Shown in pieces: positions 51,606 to 63,788 of a DNA stretch of 64,000 bases. The position numbers were made by a program, and so were the translations under genes. A model generated the notes under the pieces. That model did not search any database. It was not told the DNA's origin and saw nothing but the letters and a program-made list of their open reading frames with translations. Numbering within the stretch: the stretch's first letter is position 1; every line of letters begins with the position of its first letter. The stretch is from Spirodela intermedia. Taxonomy: Eukaryota; Streptophyta; Magnoliopsida; Alismatales; Araceae. Location: NCBI GenBank assembly GCA_902729315.2, contig LR746264.1, positions 3,679,878 through 3,743,877 on the forward strand, read 5' to 3'.

Positions 51606-51890
51606 AGGGCAGGTTTTCTTGGCTTGGTTGGACTTTGAAGAATCAAACCTAGAAAGAAATTTGGCCTGGACTGACCACCAATCCCAGAAGGCATGCTTTC
51701 TTTGGTTGGTCGGGGATTAATATTCAAACCTAGAGAGGGAGAGAGAGCCCAGATGTCAGGTTTTCCAGGATCAAACCTAGAGAGAGAAACAGGCTATTGC
51801 TCAATCAGTTGGCTCAGAAGGCAGGTTTCCTTGGGTTGGTTTAGGCTTAAGAATCAAAGCTAGAGAGAGAAATAGGCCGGTGGCCCTGCC
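51606..51890. repeat. four imperfect tandem repeats (60-83 bp) downstream of haspin
   Basis: Units start near 51606, 51689, 51757 and 51819. Common elements are GGCAGGTTTTCTTGG-like, TTGGTTGG, AATCAAACCTAGAGAGAGAAA and, in part, CAGAAGG. They begin about 255 bp after the stop codon, possibly in the 3' UTR. Confidence 0.75.
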
Positions 51891-53114
51891 CACTGCTTAT
51901 TTCAGTTGGGAGGGGGGGTCCAGGCCCAGTTTTTCTCTCTCTAGACATCAAGATGGGTTCATCTAGGAGCCTCTCCATTTCTCATATAGATTGACCCAGT
52001 TCTCATGCGGGTCGGTTGACTGGGTATAATTCCAATGCAGCCATTTTGTTATCTGTGGGATGGAAATCAAGGTGGTGCCCCATTAGTTGATGTGGTGGCA
52101 TTCATGTAAATCTACCCTAAATATTTAACATTTTTAATATTTTTAATATTATATTTTTTCTTTTGGTTACCAAGAGAGAATTTTGGTCTCCTTGGCTCCT
52201 CTGAGAAGGCCTCGGATGCAAATAATTTCTTAGTGGCAGCAAATACTCAACTTTCATGTTTAACAAGGTGTTTATGATAAAGATGGCAGAAAATTTGTTT
52301 TAGATGGCTAGTCAGGGTATATGTCCACCAAATTATTAGTTTTCTGTCTTCAGGAGGATATATATGCAATAATATATTAGTTTTTTCAGTTGAGCTAGGG
52401 CTGAAGCACGAGCTAGCATATAACACCCAATACAAACCCTCATTTCCACGGTCAAGTAGAGTTGTTAATGGGCCGGGTGCTTGCCTGGTTCAACCAGCCC
52501 AGTTTGGCCCAATCTATTATCGGGCTAAACTATTCGTTTGGATCTAACTCAGGAACTTGAAACTCATTATCTTTACTCAGGCCCAATCTACTTTCATAAT
52601 CGCCTTTTTTTTCCCCACTTCTCTCTCTCTCTCTCAAACAAGCGAAGGCTATTTGGGCTGGGCTGGGCCCACCTTGATGACTCCTGGAGTCAAAAGAAGA
52701 GCAGCCATTTCCATTTTTAATATGTAATTTTAATTATGTCCTCGTAGTTTTACTCTCATGGATAATTGGGTTCATAATGGGCCTTGAGGATAAAATCCTT
52801 CTTAAATAAGGGGTATTTTTGCACATCTCAGACTTTATGCCCAGCTTTTGATTGAACAGCATGACAATGACGTTGGGTAAAAGTCAAATGGGCAAAGTTG
52901 CAATTAAATCCTGGGAAAGGTATTTTTGAAGTTAACAATATCAATTGTATACTTTAGATTTAAAAGAAAATTAACATCTCTTTTAGCTAGTTAGCGATTT
53001 CTAAAATGCCCCCCATGGAGGGAGGATCCCACCTCTCCCTTAGCCGGCAAGCAATCCCAACCCCCATGCATCCACGTGTGAAAGTATGGAGACACCAAAG
53101 TGAAAGCTGATGAG

Positions 53115-53119
<5 letters not shown>

Positions 53120-53147
<28 letters not shown>
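53120..53147. repeat. (GA)n microsatellite
   Basis: An uninterrupted run of about 14 GA units. Confidence 0.93.
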
Positions 53148-53151
<4 letters not shown>

Positions 53152-54161
53152 AACCCTCTTGCTTCTCTCTCCTCTATCCTCGTCCACATTCTTTTCCCTT
53201 TCTATCCCAAAGGGCCCTAGATAAAACAGTCATCATCTACGAAGTCGGAGGAGAGAGAAAGGATAGTAGGGTAGATAGGGCCCAACCCCTTGCTTTTACA
53301 CATTCGCCCTTATCTCCTCTTCATCTCACGTAATATATACTACTGAACCCCCTATTTCTTTATTATTATTTACAGTATCCAATCGGAATCGCCATAAGAT
53401 TGATAGGAGCCCCGTTCATATGATCGCCAACTTTAAAGCCCACCTCATCACCACCCAAGGGTGGCCTCCATGAGCCAACAAAGGAGGGAGAGAGAGAGAG
53501 AGAGAGGTGACTATGTGGCAAGGAATAGTTGACCTTTTATCAAATATTGACTTTGACTTGTCATTTGTGGAGTTGTCAATGGGTGCAAGTCTTATGAGGT
53601 TGACCAAGGTCAACGTTTTTAAGCTCAAAATTGGACTTGGGTTGCTCATTATCAGCTCTCATTCATGAAATTGTTGGAAAAAGTTATAGGGCTTTTTATT
53701 AATTGATAATATAATTAATGTTGAAATAGAATCAGGAATCTGTATTTTTATAAAAAATGGGTATTTTTATCAAAGATTATATGTGGGGATTTAAACAAGA
53801 AAACCCCCTATCTTTTAATATTATTGCATATCAGGAGTTTCTAATATGTTTTGATGACCATTTTTTATCTGTATTATTAAGAAATAAAAATCGAAACATG
53901 AAAGACGAGAGAAGTAAAGTAAATCGGAGCCTGGGTGACGTGGAGATGCGATTTACGGAGCTGGAGAGAGTTGGAGTGTCTAATTCTGGAATCTTCATTC
54001 TGTACTCTTTTTATTACTGGAATGACTTCTAATGCCGCTTCCACTGAAAAATGCCTGCCACTGAAGCTACGCCCCCATCAGATTCGCTCATTTTTTATTC
54101 GGAATGAATTATGGGAATCGGAGACGAGCATCGAACCCACGAGTGGGGTAGAGTGTGCATG

Positions 54162-54255
54162 CACAGAGAGAGAGAGAGAGAGACGTAGTGAGAGTATTGG
54201 GGATCCCTTTGAATATGGTGGCTGATGACGCCGCGCAGATTTGGAAAGAAGAAGA

Positions 54256-54289
<34 letters not shown>
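54162..54289. repeat. two (GA)n microsatellites in the X8 promoter/leader
   Basis: GA runs at 54162-54182 and 54261-54289 flank a short unique segment, 285-410 bp upstream of the X8 start codon. Confidence 0.9.
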
Positions 54290-54294
<5 letters not shown>

Positions 54295-54573
54295 AGGTGT
54301 TCGGGAAAGTTGGCGGTCATTCTGCGTTCTTTTGGACGGTTCTGCTGCGTCATTCAATTATTTTTGGTCTCTAACCTTTTCCTTCTTTCTCCCTGTCCTC
54401 CTCCGTCACCAGGACTTCTTTTCCCTCGCTCAACTCGGCAGCTTTCTCTCCCCACGCCCATCTCTCTCTTTCTCTCTCTCTACAATGGCGACCTTAAAGG
54501 AGGTCGCCGGAGTCCCATAGAAGATCTCCCTCCTCCTTCCTCCCTCCTCTTCGTCCTTCCTGTACCGCCTCCA

Positions 54574-56479
54574 ATGGCCGGGGACGCCTCACCCAGCGCC
54601 GCCCTCCTACTCCTCTCCTCCCTCCTCTGTGCTCTCTCCTCCTCATCAGGTCAGTAAGTCCTCTCTCTCTCTAACCAAGTTAGGGTTTTAGCAGGTGGGT
54701 TACCAGACCCAGATCGCCATTTCTTCCACTTGTGACTCTCTTCCTCCCCTCCCTAGAGCTCCCTAAAAGCGGGTTGGTCTCTTCTTCTTCCTCCTCTGAC
54801 CGCTCTCTCTCTATCTCTCTTTGCTTGTGCAGGAATCGCCGCCGCGGAGCTCGCCGCCGGCCACCGGCGAGACGCCGTCACCAACCCCGCCGTAACGGTC
54901 CCTTTCACGGCGCCAATTCCGGGCATCATCACCGTCCCCTCGACCAACCCCATCATTGTCTACCCGCCGGCCATCACCGTCCCCGCCACCGTCTTCCCTT
55001 CGCCACCGCCACCGCAGCCGCCGGCGACTGGGTTTCCCCCCACAACCAACCCGGTGACGACGCCGTATCCTTTTCCACCGCCGGTGGCGGCAGGTGGGCA
55101 GAGCTGGTGCGTGGCGCGGGCGGGGGCGATGGAGGCGGCGGTGCAGGCGGGGCTGGACTACGCATGCGGCGGCGGCGCCGACTGCACACCGATCCAGCCG
55201 GCGGGGAGTTGCTTCAACCCGAACACCCTACGGGACCACGCCTCCTACGCCTTCAGCAGCTACTACCAGAGGAACCCTTCACCGATCAGCTGCGACTTTG
55301 GCGGCACCGCCGCCATCGTCTACGTCAACCCAAGTAAGTCAACGTCTGATAATGCATAATAAACTGACCATGATAAGCTAATCTACCCCCCACCATGCAA
55401 GACGGCTCTTTCATATCCCCATGCAACATATTTTTGGAAATAAAGAACTAGTTATCCATCAAACCATCCCAATTATATGATTCATCCATATATTTTTCCA
55501 CACAACTGACAATGATGAGTTGACTTCTCGAAAAACCATTAAGAACCAGACTCTTTCAATATTATCTCCATGCAACATATCTCGGAAATAAAAAGCTAGT
55601 TGGCTGTCAAACCATCATCTTACTATATGCTTTCAGGTAGAAATAAATACATATCAAACGGGTCAAACGGGTTGATGTTGCTCCTGCAATCATCAGAAGA
55701 TCTGCATATTCCATCTGGCATTCATTCATTAATCATTTTTTTCAACACAAATCATGCGACATGGATGATGTGATGTTGCAGCTAGTTTTTCATTTTGGGA
55801 ACCATCAAAATAATCCATCTGACGCAGTTTTTTTTCAACTACTTTCCATTCCGGGGATCATATAAATTGGCTAGAATAATCCATTTCAAGGGGAAAATTA
55901 AATAAAAAACACTTCAACTATGTTTATCCAGTCACATCCATCACAATGTGGAAGAAATCAGACAAAATTCATCAATTTATACTGCATCTCGCCCACAATC
56001 AAAACACAAAGGAGACCCATTTCTCTGTTACTCAGTACAATCGCCATCTTTTATCATTCTCGTTGTTTGTTACTTGCAGGTACGGCTACTTGCATATACC
56101 CAGCCACCAGGTGAGAAATCAAGAACAAATCCCTTGCCTTAAACTTCCTTAGCATCTGTAGATAAAATACTAACAGATCTGTCAATGTTCTTGCAGCACT
56201 CAACCCGCTCCGATCAATACCTACACCCCCACCCCCACCATCTCCATCCCCAGCCCACCCAGTGCGTTCCTCCCCACACCCACCATCTCCAATCCCACAG
56301 GCACTGGTACCGTCTTTGGGCCCAACAACCCATTGGGGTCCGCCAACCCGACGGGGGTCACCACCACCTCGTCCTCCACAGCTCCAGCAGGCGGGACATC
56401 CTCACTTTCAGCTGCCCTACCCCTGTCACAACTCACTCTGTTGATTGGATCACTGTTCATCTCCAGATGGCCATTGTAG
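54574..56479 (+). CDS. X8/CBM43 domain protein, predicted GPI-anchored (callose-binding type)
   Basis: X8 domains of this kind bind beta-1,3-glucan (callose). GPI-anchored members such as the plasmodesmata callose-binding proteins sit at the cell wall and plasmodesmata. Four exons: 54574-54649, 54833-55333, 56080-56110, 56197-56479. They join in phase to 296 aa. A signal peptide (MAGDASPSAALLLLSSLLC) precedes a Pro/Thr/Val-rich linker and then the X8 domain, from QSWCVARAG through SCFNPNTL, HASYAFSSYYQR and CDFGGTA. All six conserved cysteines are present; the last lies in the 31-base exon 3 (TCIYP). A Ser/Thr/Pro tail follows, ending in a hydrophobic stretch (LTLLIGSLFI) that fits a GPI signal. 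There is no glycosyl hydrolase domain, so it is not an enzyme. Exon 2 is very GC-rich compared with the neighbouring genes. Of two possible exon 1 donors, only CAG/GTCAGT keeps the frame. Confidence 0.93.
55406..55616. repeat. two-copy imperfect repeat in X8 intron 2
   Basis: 55406-55468 and 55551-55616 share CTCTTTCA, CCATGCAACATAT, GGAAATAAA, CTAGTT and TCAAACCATC, 145 bp apart. Confidence 0.75.
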
Positions 56480-56600
56480 AGGGCTGTCCAGTGGTGGGTA
56501 AGTACAAAAAAGGAAAATTTCTAAAAGAGCTGGCGACTTGATGTAATTACGCGAAGTAGCTGGTCAGAAGATAGATTTTGTTCCCTTTTGCTGTGTGGAT

Positions 56601-57128
56601 GGAGAGTGCAGGTTGAATAACAGTTCATCCTGGAGAGGATTAATATGGTATAGTGCGCGCTGATTCTCTTTCTATATGCTGATTTGATCCTAATATCTTG
56701 GTTATGTGGGAAGAACTAAATAGAGCCGTAGCTTTCTCTGCTATTTATGTAAATTAAGTAATGTCAGACAGTAGATTCCCTCCATCCTTTTGTTGCATGT
56801 GAAGTGTGAATTAAAGAACAGTTTGCCCTGCAGATGACTGACTTGATCCAGTGAATGCTAACTATCCTTATATGGCTAGATTTGTTCTAAACAACTCAGT
56901 AGAGATGTACCCAACAGAGTGATATGTAGAAAGAACTGAACAGAACAGGCAACTCCCATTTCTTGTGCAAAGAGTGTGGTACATTGGTTTTACATAATCC
57001 ATAATGCTAAGGCTGGATTTGCAACAAAGAACTTCCTCTTTGAACAGTGGAGATAAGGTAGTTTACAGTGTGAAGTATCCCCATGAGAGTATAGCGCAGA
57101 TTGAATAACAGTTCATCCTGCAGAAGAT
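56601..57128. repeat. degenerate repeats in the X8/NEAP tail-to-tail spacer
   Basis: TTGAATAACAGTTCATCCTG occurs exactly at 56613-56632 and 57101-57120. A diverged middle copy (GAATTAAAGAACAGTTTGCCCTG) lies near 56808-56830. Copies share following text such as TGATTTGA and AGAACTAAATA. The rest of 56480-57271 is 3' UTR or intergenic with a short GA tract at 57231-57245. Confidence 0.7.
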
Positions 57129-57271
57129 CATCTTGAAGCCTACGAGTTGATTTGAACTAAATAATTCATTTCTCTAAACATCTGGAGAAAACGGGTGCCG
57201 CTGCTTCTACTTTTAATACAAGGGGGCTAGAGAGAGAGAGAGAGGGAGAAAAAAGAGAGATTTATTAACAT

Positions 57272-59728
57272 CTACCTCTTTGCGAATACTACCAGCACCA
57301 GCATGGACATGGAGACGACCATCTTGAACCCAGAGCTCTCCCAAAAGTTTGGCTTCTCATGACCGCCCTCATTCCTCTCCTTCAGTGCCAGCTGATCCCT
57401 GAGGTCTTTCAGATCTTTTTCCCTCTTCTCACCCATCTGCCAAAGGAGGATGTGATGTCAAATGAAGGGTTTTGTGGACGTGATTTATACGTTGAACAGG
57501 AAAGTATAAAGGAAAATGGAAAAGTTAGTCCAAAAGAGTGATCAGGTACTGCACTGAAGGCGAAGACATTGCGAAAGGGTGATCATTTATTGATTACAAT
57601 TTTAGAAGAGGCAATGGATTATTCGGGTTGGAGGGTTGGATTGGTGAAATTTGACATACCCTTTGAAGCTTTCTGGTTTGAGACCTGGTCTCCTGAAGAC
57701 AGAATTCCAACTTTACAACTCTCTTCTTCAGTTCTTGGTCAGCACGGCGATGCTTCTCCAACTGATCTCGACAGAAAGAGTCACAAAGATGAGTCTATTT
57801 CTGTTTTTTGAAAACAATGGTGATATAACTACTCACAACCTGAGGAAAATTAGAAAAAACGTAAAGAAGCGCACACCTGATTCTCCAGTTCCTTTGTTTT
57901 ATGTTTCCAGTGAGCAGATATGAATCTGATCTCATCCCTCAGTCTACAAATCTCTTCATCCTTTTCGGACATATGCTTGTTAAGATTCTCAAAATTTTTG
58001 GGTGAAACCCCCTCCAGGAACCTCTGCAGCTCAAACTCTTTGTTGGCTCCAGCGTCAGCAACAGCTTGCATCATCTCTTTCTCGATTCTCTTTACTTCGC
58101 CTTTCAGCTCGTTTTGAGAAATCTCTCTCGCCTGGAGGTCCTTCTGCAACAGAGCCAACTGCTCACCCAATCTATTCACTCGGTCCTCGTGTTCTTTTAG
58201 AGAGAGATTCTTCTCATCTAACTCCCTCAACAAAACCAAGCACTGAATCTCTGCTGATTCAGAAGAGACGGCACTAGCTTCAGCGGCAGCTTGGGTAAGC
58301 GAGAGCTCATTTCTTAACTTCTCTAACTCCTTCTGATGCTGTAACAGTCCCAGAAAAGGAAAGAGGTTAGTTGAAATCACTTAGTAAAGAGATAGAGACA
58401 AACCCGAGATTCTGAACACACGGCAAGACAAAAATTGATTGCTAACCGGAATCGACCTTTCAAAACATTGACGTGGATATAAATAATTTCACAAAAGAAA
58501 TTCTTGAAGTCAAATTGACATGCGCCTCAAGAATCAAGACTAATCACAAGGAACATGATGGATGCCTAAATGAAGCGAAGTCTTCATTTCTGCTATTGAA
58601 TATAAAAGAGTTACTATATCTTAATTTCCGATACAAATGGTAAAGTCATAAAAGCCTTTTGTAACTTTCTAGAAAAATGCAACATTAATTGTGGTCAAAG
58701 GAACAAAAAACGTTAGACAGAAAATAAAAATAACCCGTCAATGGCTTGATATTCGTACATCAAAATTGAAATTAGATATTTCAGTGCTTAAAAAACAGCT
58801 AAAACTAAAGACGATAATACTTCGACCCTTATTGTCATCAGATTCGAAGGGACATACAGCTATCAATTTTTTTTAAAATATAGACAAATGTTTACTTTTG
58901 CAGAGTGAAAAAAGTAGTTATGACAAAATAGCAGCAAACAATTAAACGCATAAAAAAATATGCATAGTTGGCGTGGCGTATTAAATATCTGTTAGGATTC
59001 TCTTGGATTGAGGAAGTAGACAGTGCCACCGTTTGAGAAAGAATTCTTTTTCCAACAAGAAAGTGAAAGAAATCAGGGTAAAACAGGTGCAAGACGGAGG
59101 AACTGACAAGAAAAACCTAACAGACAACACACAAGAACCCACCAACAGTAAATAGAAAGGTAGGCCAATTCCAGGACAATCAGATTTACAAATCGCGGCA
59201 ACAAATCTCTAAAAAAGGCATTACAAATAGAGGAAACAAAACTGCCCTACCAGTTCAGCAGAAGAAGCAGACGCTTGAAGTTCCCCGTCTTTCTCCTGTA
59301 GACTCCTCTGCAGCAGGCTGATCTCCTCTTCCATATTCTTCGCCTTTCTTTCTGCAAGCTGTCGCACAAAAGCCACCACGCGCGGTTTTCCAACTCAGAA
59401 AAAAGAAAGAAAAAGGCAGACAAGCAATCCACCTAGCAGGAGGAGAAAACAACTTTTTCTGAAGGAAATCATGGGAAGCCAAAAAAAAAAAGTGAAATAT
59501 CCAGACCTGTCTGTTTAGGGTCTCCCGGGCAACAGACTCCTCCTGGGTTGCAAGGCGGTTGCGAACATCCTTGAGCTCCGCCGCCAGCGACACGACGCTC
59601 CGCCGGAAGCTCTGTTTTTTCTCTGATAGATCCTTCAGCAGAGGATCCAACTGCGGCGACGAGGAGGATGCTACAGCCACCGATGACGAGGAGGATGGCC
59701 TCCCCTTCTCCGCACCCACCATAGACAT
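57272..59728 (-). CDS. NEAP: nuclear envelope-associated protein (NEAP), coiled coil with C-terminal TM
   Basis: NEAPs are plant-specific proteins of the inner nuclear membrane that interact with SUN proteins and form part of the plant lamina-like network. Five exons: 59728-59507, 59358-59251, 58338-57877, 57761-57660, 57436-57272. They join in phase to 352 aa, the usual size. The N terminus has a Ser-rich stretch, then [19 protein letters not shown] and [17 protein letters not shown]. Long heptad-rich coiled coils follow, including [14 protein letters not shown] and the conserved [13 protein letters not shown] and [15 protein letters not shown]. Basic clusters could act as nuclear signals. 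The C terminus [21 protein letters not shown] plus AKR is the family tail anchor. The first ATG (59728) was chosen; a second follows two codons later. The open frame extends further upstream without an ATG. A short uORF (ATGCCAGTCTCCTGA, 59817-59803) may precede it. Confidence 0.93.
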
Positions 59729-62031
59729 TAAGGATAACAAGCAAGATGCCAAGCTGTTCCTTTTCCCTGAGGAAGCCCTAGGCAGACCCACCGCGGACAG
59801 CTTCAGGAGACTGGCATGAGCGTGTAGAAAATTTTGCGCTAACCCACTTCACTAGGGCAGATTCCTGTCTTCTCTGTCTGTGATCTGTATGAACTTCCAA
59901 TGTCTGTCCACTGAGTAGATGTTTCCAATCCAACCCACTTTCCTGCCTCGCACGAGTCAAAAACCTTCTCTTCTTCCTCTTCAAGCAGCCAACAAACGGT
60001 CTCCAGGTGGTCCTGTAGAGAGAGAGAGAGAACGAGGGGATGAGAACCCGCCACGGAATTACTTATTCTTGGAAAAACGTGACATAGAGAAAGTAAAAAC
60101 AGACGAAGAGGAAGCGGAAGAGCCCGCGCGTTCCCACGAGGAGGTGTTTATAGTCGACATTTATGGTTGTCACATGACGAACATCCAACGCCAGCGTTCA
60201 ACATAAATATAACCTCTCTCTAGATAGTCCCAGAAATACCCTCCAAACCCTAAAAAAATTGAAAAAACAAATAATTTACCAGTTCCTACCGTCAAGTGAC
60301 GATCACTCGTCGTGAGCCAATAGGAATCATGATGGCATGTTCATGGGTCAGCGATGGGAGAGAAATCGGCGTTTTCTCGCCGCTGGTCAACTACTCGGAC
60401 GGAATCAGACTGCGGCCACACGCGGCTGCCGGCGACAACAACGCGGAAACAGCAGGAGAGCATACGAGACGAGATGGAACTAAAATTGCCGCGGTTAACC
60501 GGGCGCCCTCCTCTGACCTCGCTCTGATCTGCTCTCTACATCGCTCTCATCTCTCTCCACCTCCAGCATGGAACAGAGACGAGACACCAAAAGGCGATGG
60601 CGACGTATCCAGCCGGCGCAAGCTAACACGAGCGGCACGAAGCGCCCGTCGGCGGGCCGGAGATCCCCACCGCCGCCGCATACCCTCGCCGCGAGCGCCG
60701 AGACGTCCCTCTCCGCCCCCACCGCCGCCTCGGCGACTCTTCAACCCCGCCCCAGGGAGAATCGCCCCACGGAACACGATGAACTAGAAAGGAACAAGAG
60801 AAGAACCTGAAGGCCTGCAAGTTGCGGTGGGAGCCGAGCTCCACCGGAGACCGGCTCTGCTTCACCTTTGTAGATGTCACTGCGGCGGCGGCGGCGCCAC
60901 CTTCGGAGGAAGATGTTGCTCGCCGAAGGAGATCCGAGACGATGATCCTCTGGGTATTGAAGGGGGAGGGGGATGCTGGAGGGAGGTGAGAGGAGAGCAG
61001 AGAAGGGGAAGCAGTCGAAGAGCGAAAGAGAGAGAGAGAGAGAGAGAATGGGGGGTGGGGGGAGAGAGGAAGTGTAGAATGGGTTTCTTCCTTTTGTCTT
61101 ATTTCTTGTGTCTGTGGGTCCCACTATCGCTGGGGCCCACCAGAGCCTCTCTGCGCGGGACTGTCCAAAATTTGAGGGTTTTTGGCGGGCGGCCGAATAC
61201 CCCCTCTGTCTCTCTCTTCACTCCCTCTCTCTCTCCATCTCTAACCTCTCTCCTCTCTCTCTCCATCTCTAACCTCTCTCCTCTCCTCTCCTCTGTTTCT
61301 CCCCTCTCTCTCTCTTCTAGGGTGGCCGAATAGGGAAGGGGAGAGGAAGGACACTGCTACGTGGACCAATAATCGTTCAGAACGTGCAACACGACTGCTG
61401 GAAGCCAACAGATGTACAGCGGATTACGGACGACAGGCCAATGTCTTCACATTATCTATTACACACAATCCCCTCGTCCAAGTATAATTTATAAAATAAA
61501 CCCTTACATTTTTTATTTTTGACATATACAAAAGAAAAACTCGTCCACCACTTGTCGGCAAGAGCTTTAAATGGGTCAAAAGCATGATATGAACAAATTA
61601 CGTAAACCCCCCCCCTATGAAATTGGCGGCTTCTTCGGGCCGGAACTTAAAAACCCAGCCCATTCAAGATAGAGAGGCCCGATATTTACATTATTTATTA
61701 ATATCAATTTAAACATAATACAGACGACAATCGGACAACAAACTACAGAGAAATTCATTCAAGACAATCAAGCACAGGATCATCACAGAAATCAAATCGC
61801 ACCGTCCATCCAGATCAAGATCTCCACCCCCTTCTCTCTCTCTGTCTCTCTGTCATACATTCTCTCTCTAGATTCCTTCAGGGGGTGGTAGGGGGAGGCG
61901 GGCAGCAGCAGAGCAAGAGCATGATGATATACAGAGGGGGGGAAAGAATGTGTATGCACAAGTCGAACAAGGGGAGACTTAAATAGGCAGTCAAAACACA
62001 GGAGGCTACCTCTTGAATTCACCAACAGACA
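59729..62031. other. NEAP promoter, GC-rich block and NPSN 3' flank
   Basis: 59729 to about 60120 is the likely NEAP leader. 60480-61330 is GC- and CpG-rich, with CT/GA runs at 61028-61047 and 61198-61320. It carries long, low-complexity open frames on both strands that match no family I know. 61330-61780 is AT-rich and featureless. 61780-62031 is the probable NPSN 3' UTR. Confidence 0.5.
60147..60152 (-). promoter_or_regulatory. candidate TATA box of the NEAP gene
   Basis: TATAAA on the minus strand, in the context GACTATAAACACC, would place transcription start near 60120 and give a leader of about 390 nt if unspliced. Inferred from motif and position only. Confidence 0.4.
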
Positions 62032-63788
62032 CTAGCGGAGTAGTGGCCCCGCCGCCAGGAGCCGCCTTGCAGCTGCCGGAACCGGCGGTGCCAGGCCCGG
62101 AATGTCTGGTATGTTCTTGTTGCTTGGGTTGACAATCTGCAGGCAGTTTGACGGCGATGGATCCAAAGTCAACGCCCATAAAAATGCCATTTTGAGAAAA
62201 TGTAGATTATGGAGTACCTTAACGATGATGATGGCGATCACGCCGCACACGATCAGAAATAGGAACAGCATGATGCACTTGTCGGTGGCTACCTGAATTG
62301 GAGAAAAGCATTTAAATTAATGAAATTATGAGCAAATACTGGTGAATATGTGCGGGGCCCGCCAAAGGTTGACCTGTCGGCCGATCTCCTTCACGAGCTG
62401 AGATGCCTTCTTGATGGAGAACTGGATGGTGTCCAGCTCGTTGACAATCCGGCCCATTTGCTGTGTCTGTGGAATTCACCGGGAGCAAGAGTGGATGGAC
62501 GCTGACTCAGCCATGGAAGAGGAAAGTCAACGATGGTGGAATCCAGTGTTGGGTCAACTCACTTGGCCCTTCAGGGTGGTGGCGGTCTGGGCACCCACTT
62601 CGACGGTTTGCTCGACCACCTGGTGAATCCAGACACTTCAAGATGAGCCATAAGTGGAAAAGAAAGAGAAGGGATATCTAGATTGATGGAGCGTCTCCAG
62701 ACCATTTTCGACCGTTGGATGGCCTGATCGGTCTCGTCCATCGTCTTCCTTCCCGCATCAACAAGCTCCTGATTCGACATTGCTGCAGAGATAGACATCG
62801 GCTAGTGTGAAGAAGGTGATCAGCTACCCAAACCCTAGAGTGCTACTTATTTTTCTTTTTTTTTTCCTATCTTTGGCAAGAAAACATCATCAACAATTTC
62901 TAAGCTTGTTTGATGCCAGACCCAAGGGGTTTTTTACCATTTTTAGTAAAAAAAAATTATAACGGGCCGAGGAAAAATGGAATTAAAGACCAAGATACTC
63001 TGAAGTACAGAGAAGATTGCAAGAATTATTCCTGCTGTGGCAAAGATCTGAACTGTAGGTCTGGGAAACCGAGTTGACTTGTGTGAGTTAGTACAAGGTC
63101 AACTGAGGCAAGCCATGAACAGTGGAATGATGAATTAATTGTACAGTTCTAGCAGATTATCCCGTTGCAATCAGGTGTACTCTGTGTTGGAGAGAAAACC
63201 GAAAAGCTGATCAAAATAAATAGCTTTAACTCAGATCCAGAGCTAATTTCATCACAAAATCAGCATTTGATGGCAGCTGATTAAATGGTGCCATCAGCAC
63301 TTCTGAAATTAAACATTTTCGGATGAAAAAAAGGCATGGAATTATAATTACTGCATGAGCAGATCCTAAAAATGGAAGACTTGGCTTTCTGATTTCTCAA
63401 TTCAATGGGGTTCCTCACACTACACTCTGAATGAACATCCAAATATTAATTCTTATATAAGCAGTTTCTAGAAGTTGAAAGTCAACCAAACTACAGATCA
63501 AGAACACCATTTTCTGATTTCTCAAGTCAATGGGGGTTTCTCACACCATATTCTGGATCCCACACCACAATACCGTCGTCTACTGTCCCCATCATCAGGT
63601 TCTTATAGTAAATGATTAGTTGTGGAAGCATTTCTCATAAGATTATGATGATGATGATGGTTATATGAAGGAAGAGAGATAAAAACATACTTGATGCCAT
63701 CTGAACATTCTCATCAGCTGTGGCCTCGCTGCCGCCAGCGCCCATGTCAAAGAGCTCGACTCTCTTGTTGCCCAGGCTGCTTGTGTAC
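62032..63788 (-). CDS. NPSN: novel plant SNARE (NPSN), 3' part; 5' end outside window
   Basis: NPSNs are plant Qb-SNAREs; NPSN11 acts in membrane fusion at the cytokinetic cell plate. Six exons are visible: 63788-63691, 62782-62703, 62619-62563, 62460-62374, 62292-62218, 62136-62032. They join in phase. They encode SSLGNKRVELFDMGAG, ENVQMAST/MSNQELVDAG, MDETDQAIQRSK, the SNARE helix (VEQTVEVGAQTATTLKGQ, MGRIVNELDTIQFSIKKA, LVKEIGRQ), the TM anchor VATDKCIMLFLFLIVCGVIA and the tail IVNPSNKNIPDIPGLAPP. The glutamine expected at the zero layer of a Q-SNARE lies in this helix; I did not fix its position by alignment. The N-terminal helical bundle and start codon must lie beyond 64000. No earlier exon could be recognised between 63789 and 64000. 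Confidence 0.92.

Larger units (their letters stand above)
51891..54573. other. intergenic DNA and promoter of the X8 gene
   Basis: No gene is seen. GA microsatellites occur at 53120-53147, 53490-53506, 54162-54182 and 54261-54289. The last 300 bp before 54574 are pyrimidine-rich and are probably the leader. The ATG at 54485 sits in a short alternative frame and was not chosen. Confidence 0.55.

Noticed and set aside
60296-60787. 163-codon plus-strand frame in GC-rich DNA
   Set aside because: Arg/Pro/Ala-rich low-complexity translation with no family resemblance; long frames are expected by chance in GC-rich DNA, and both strands have them.
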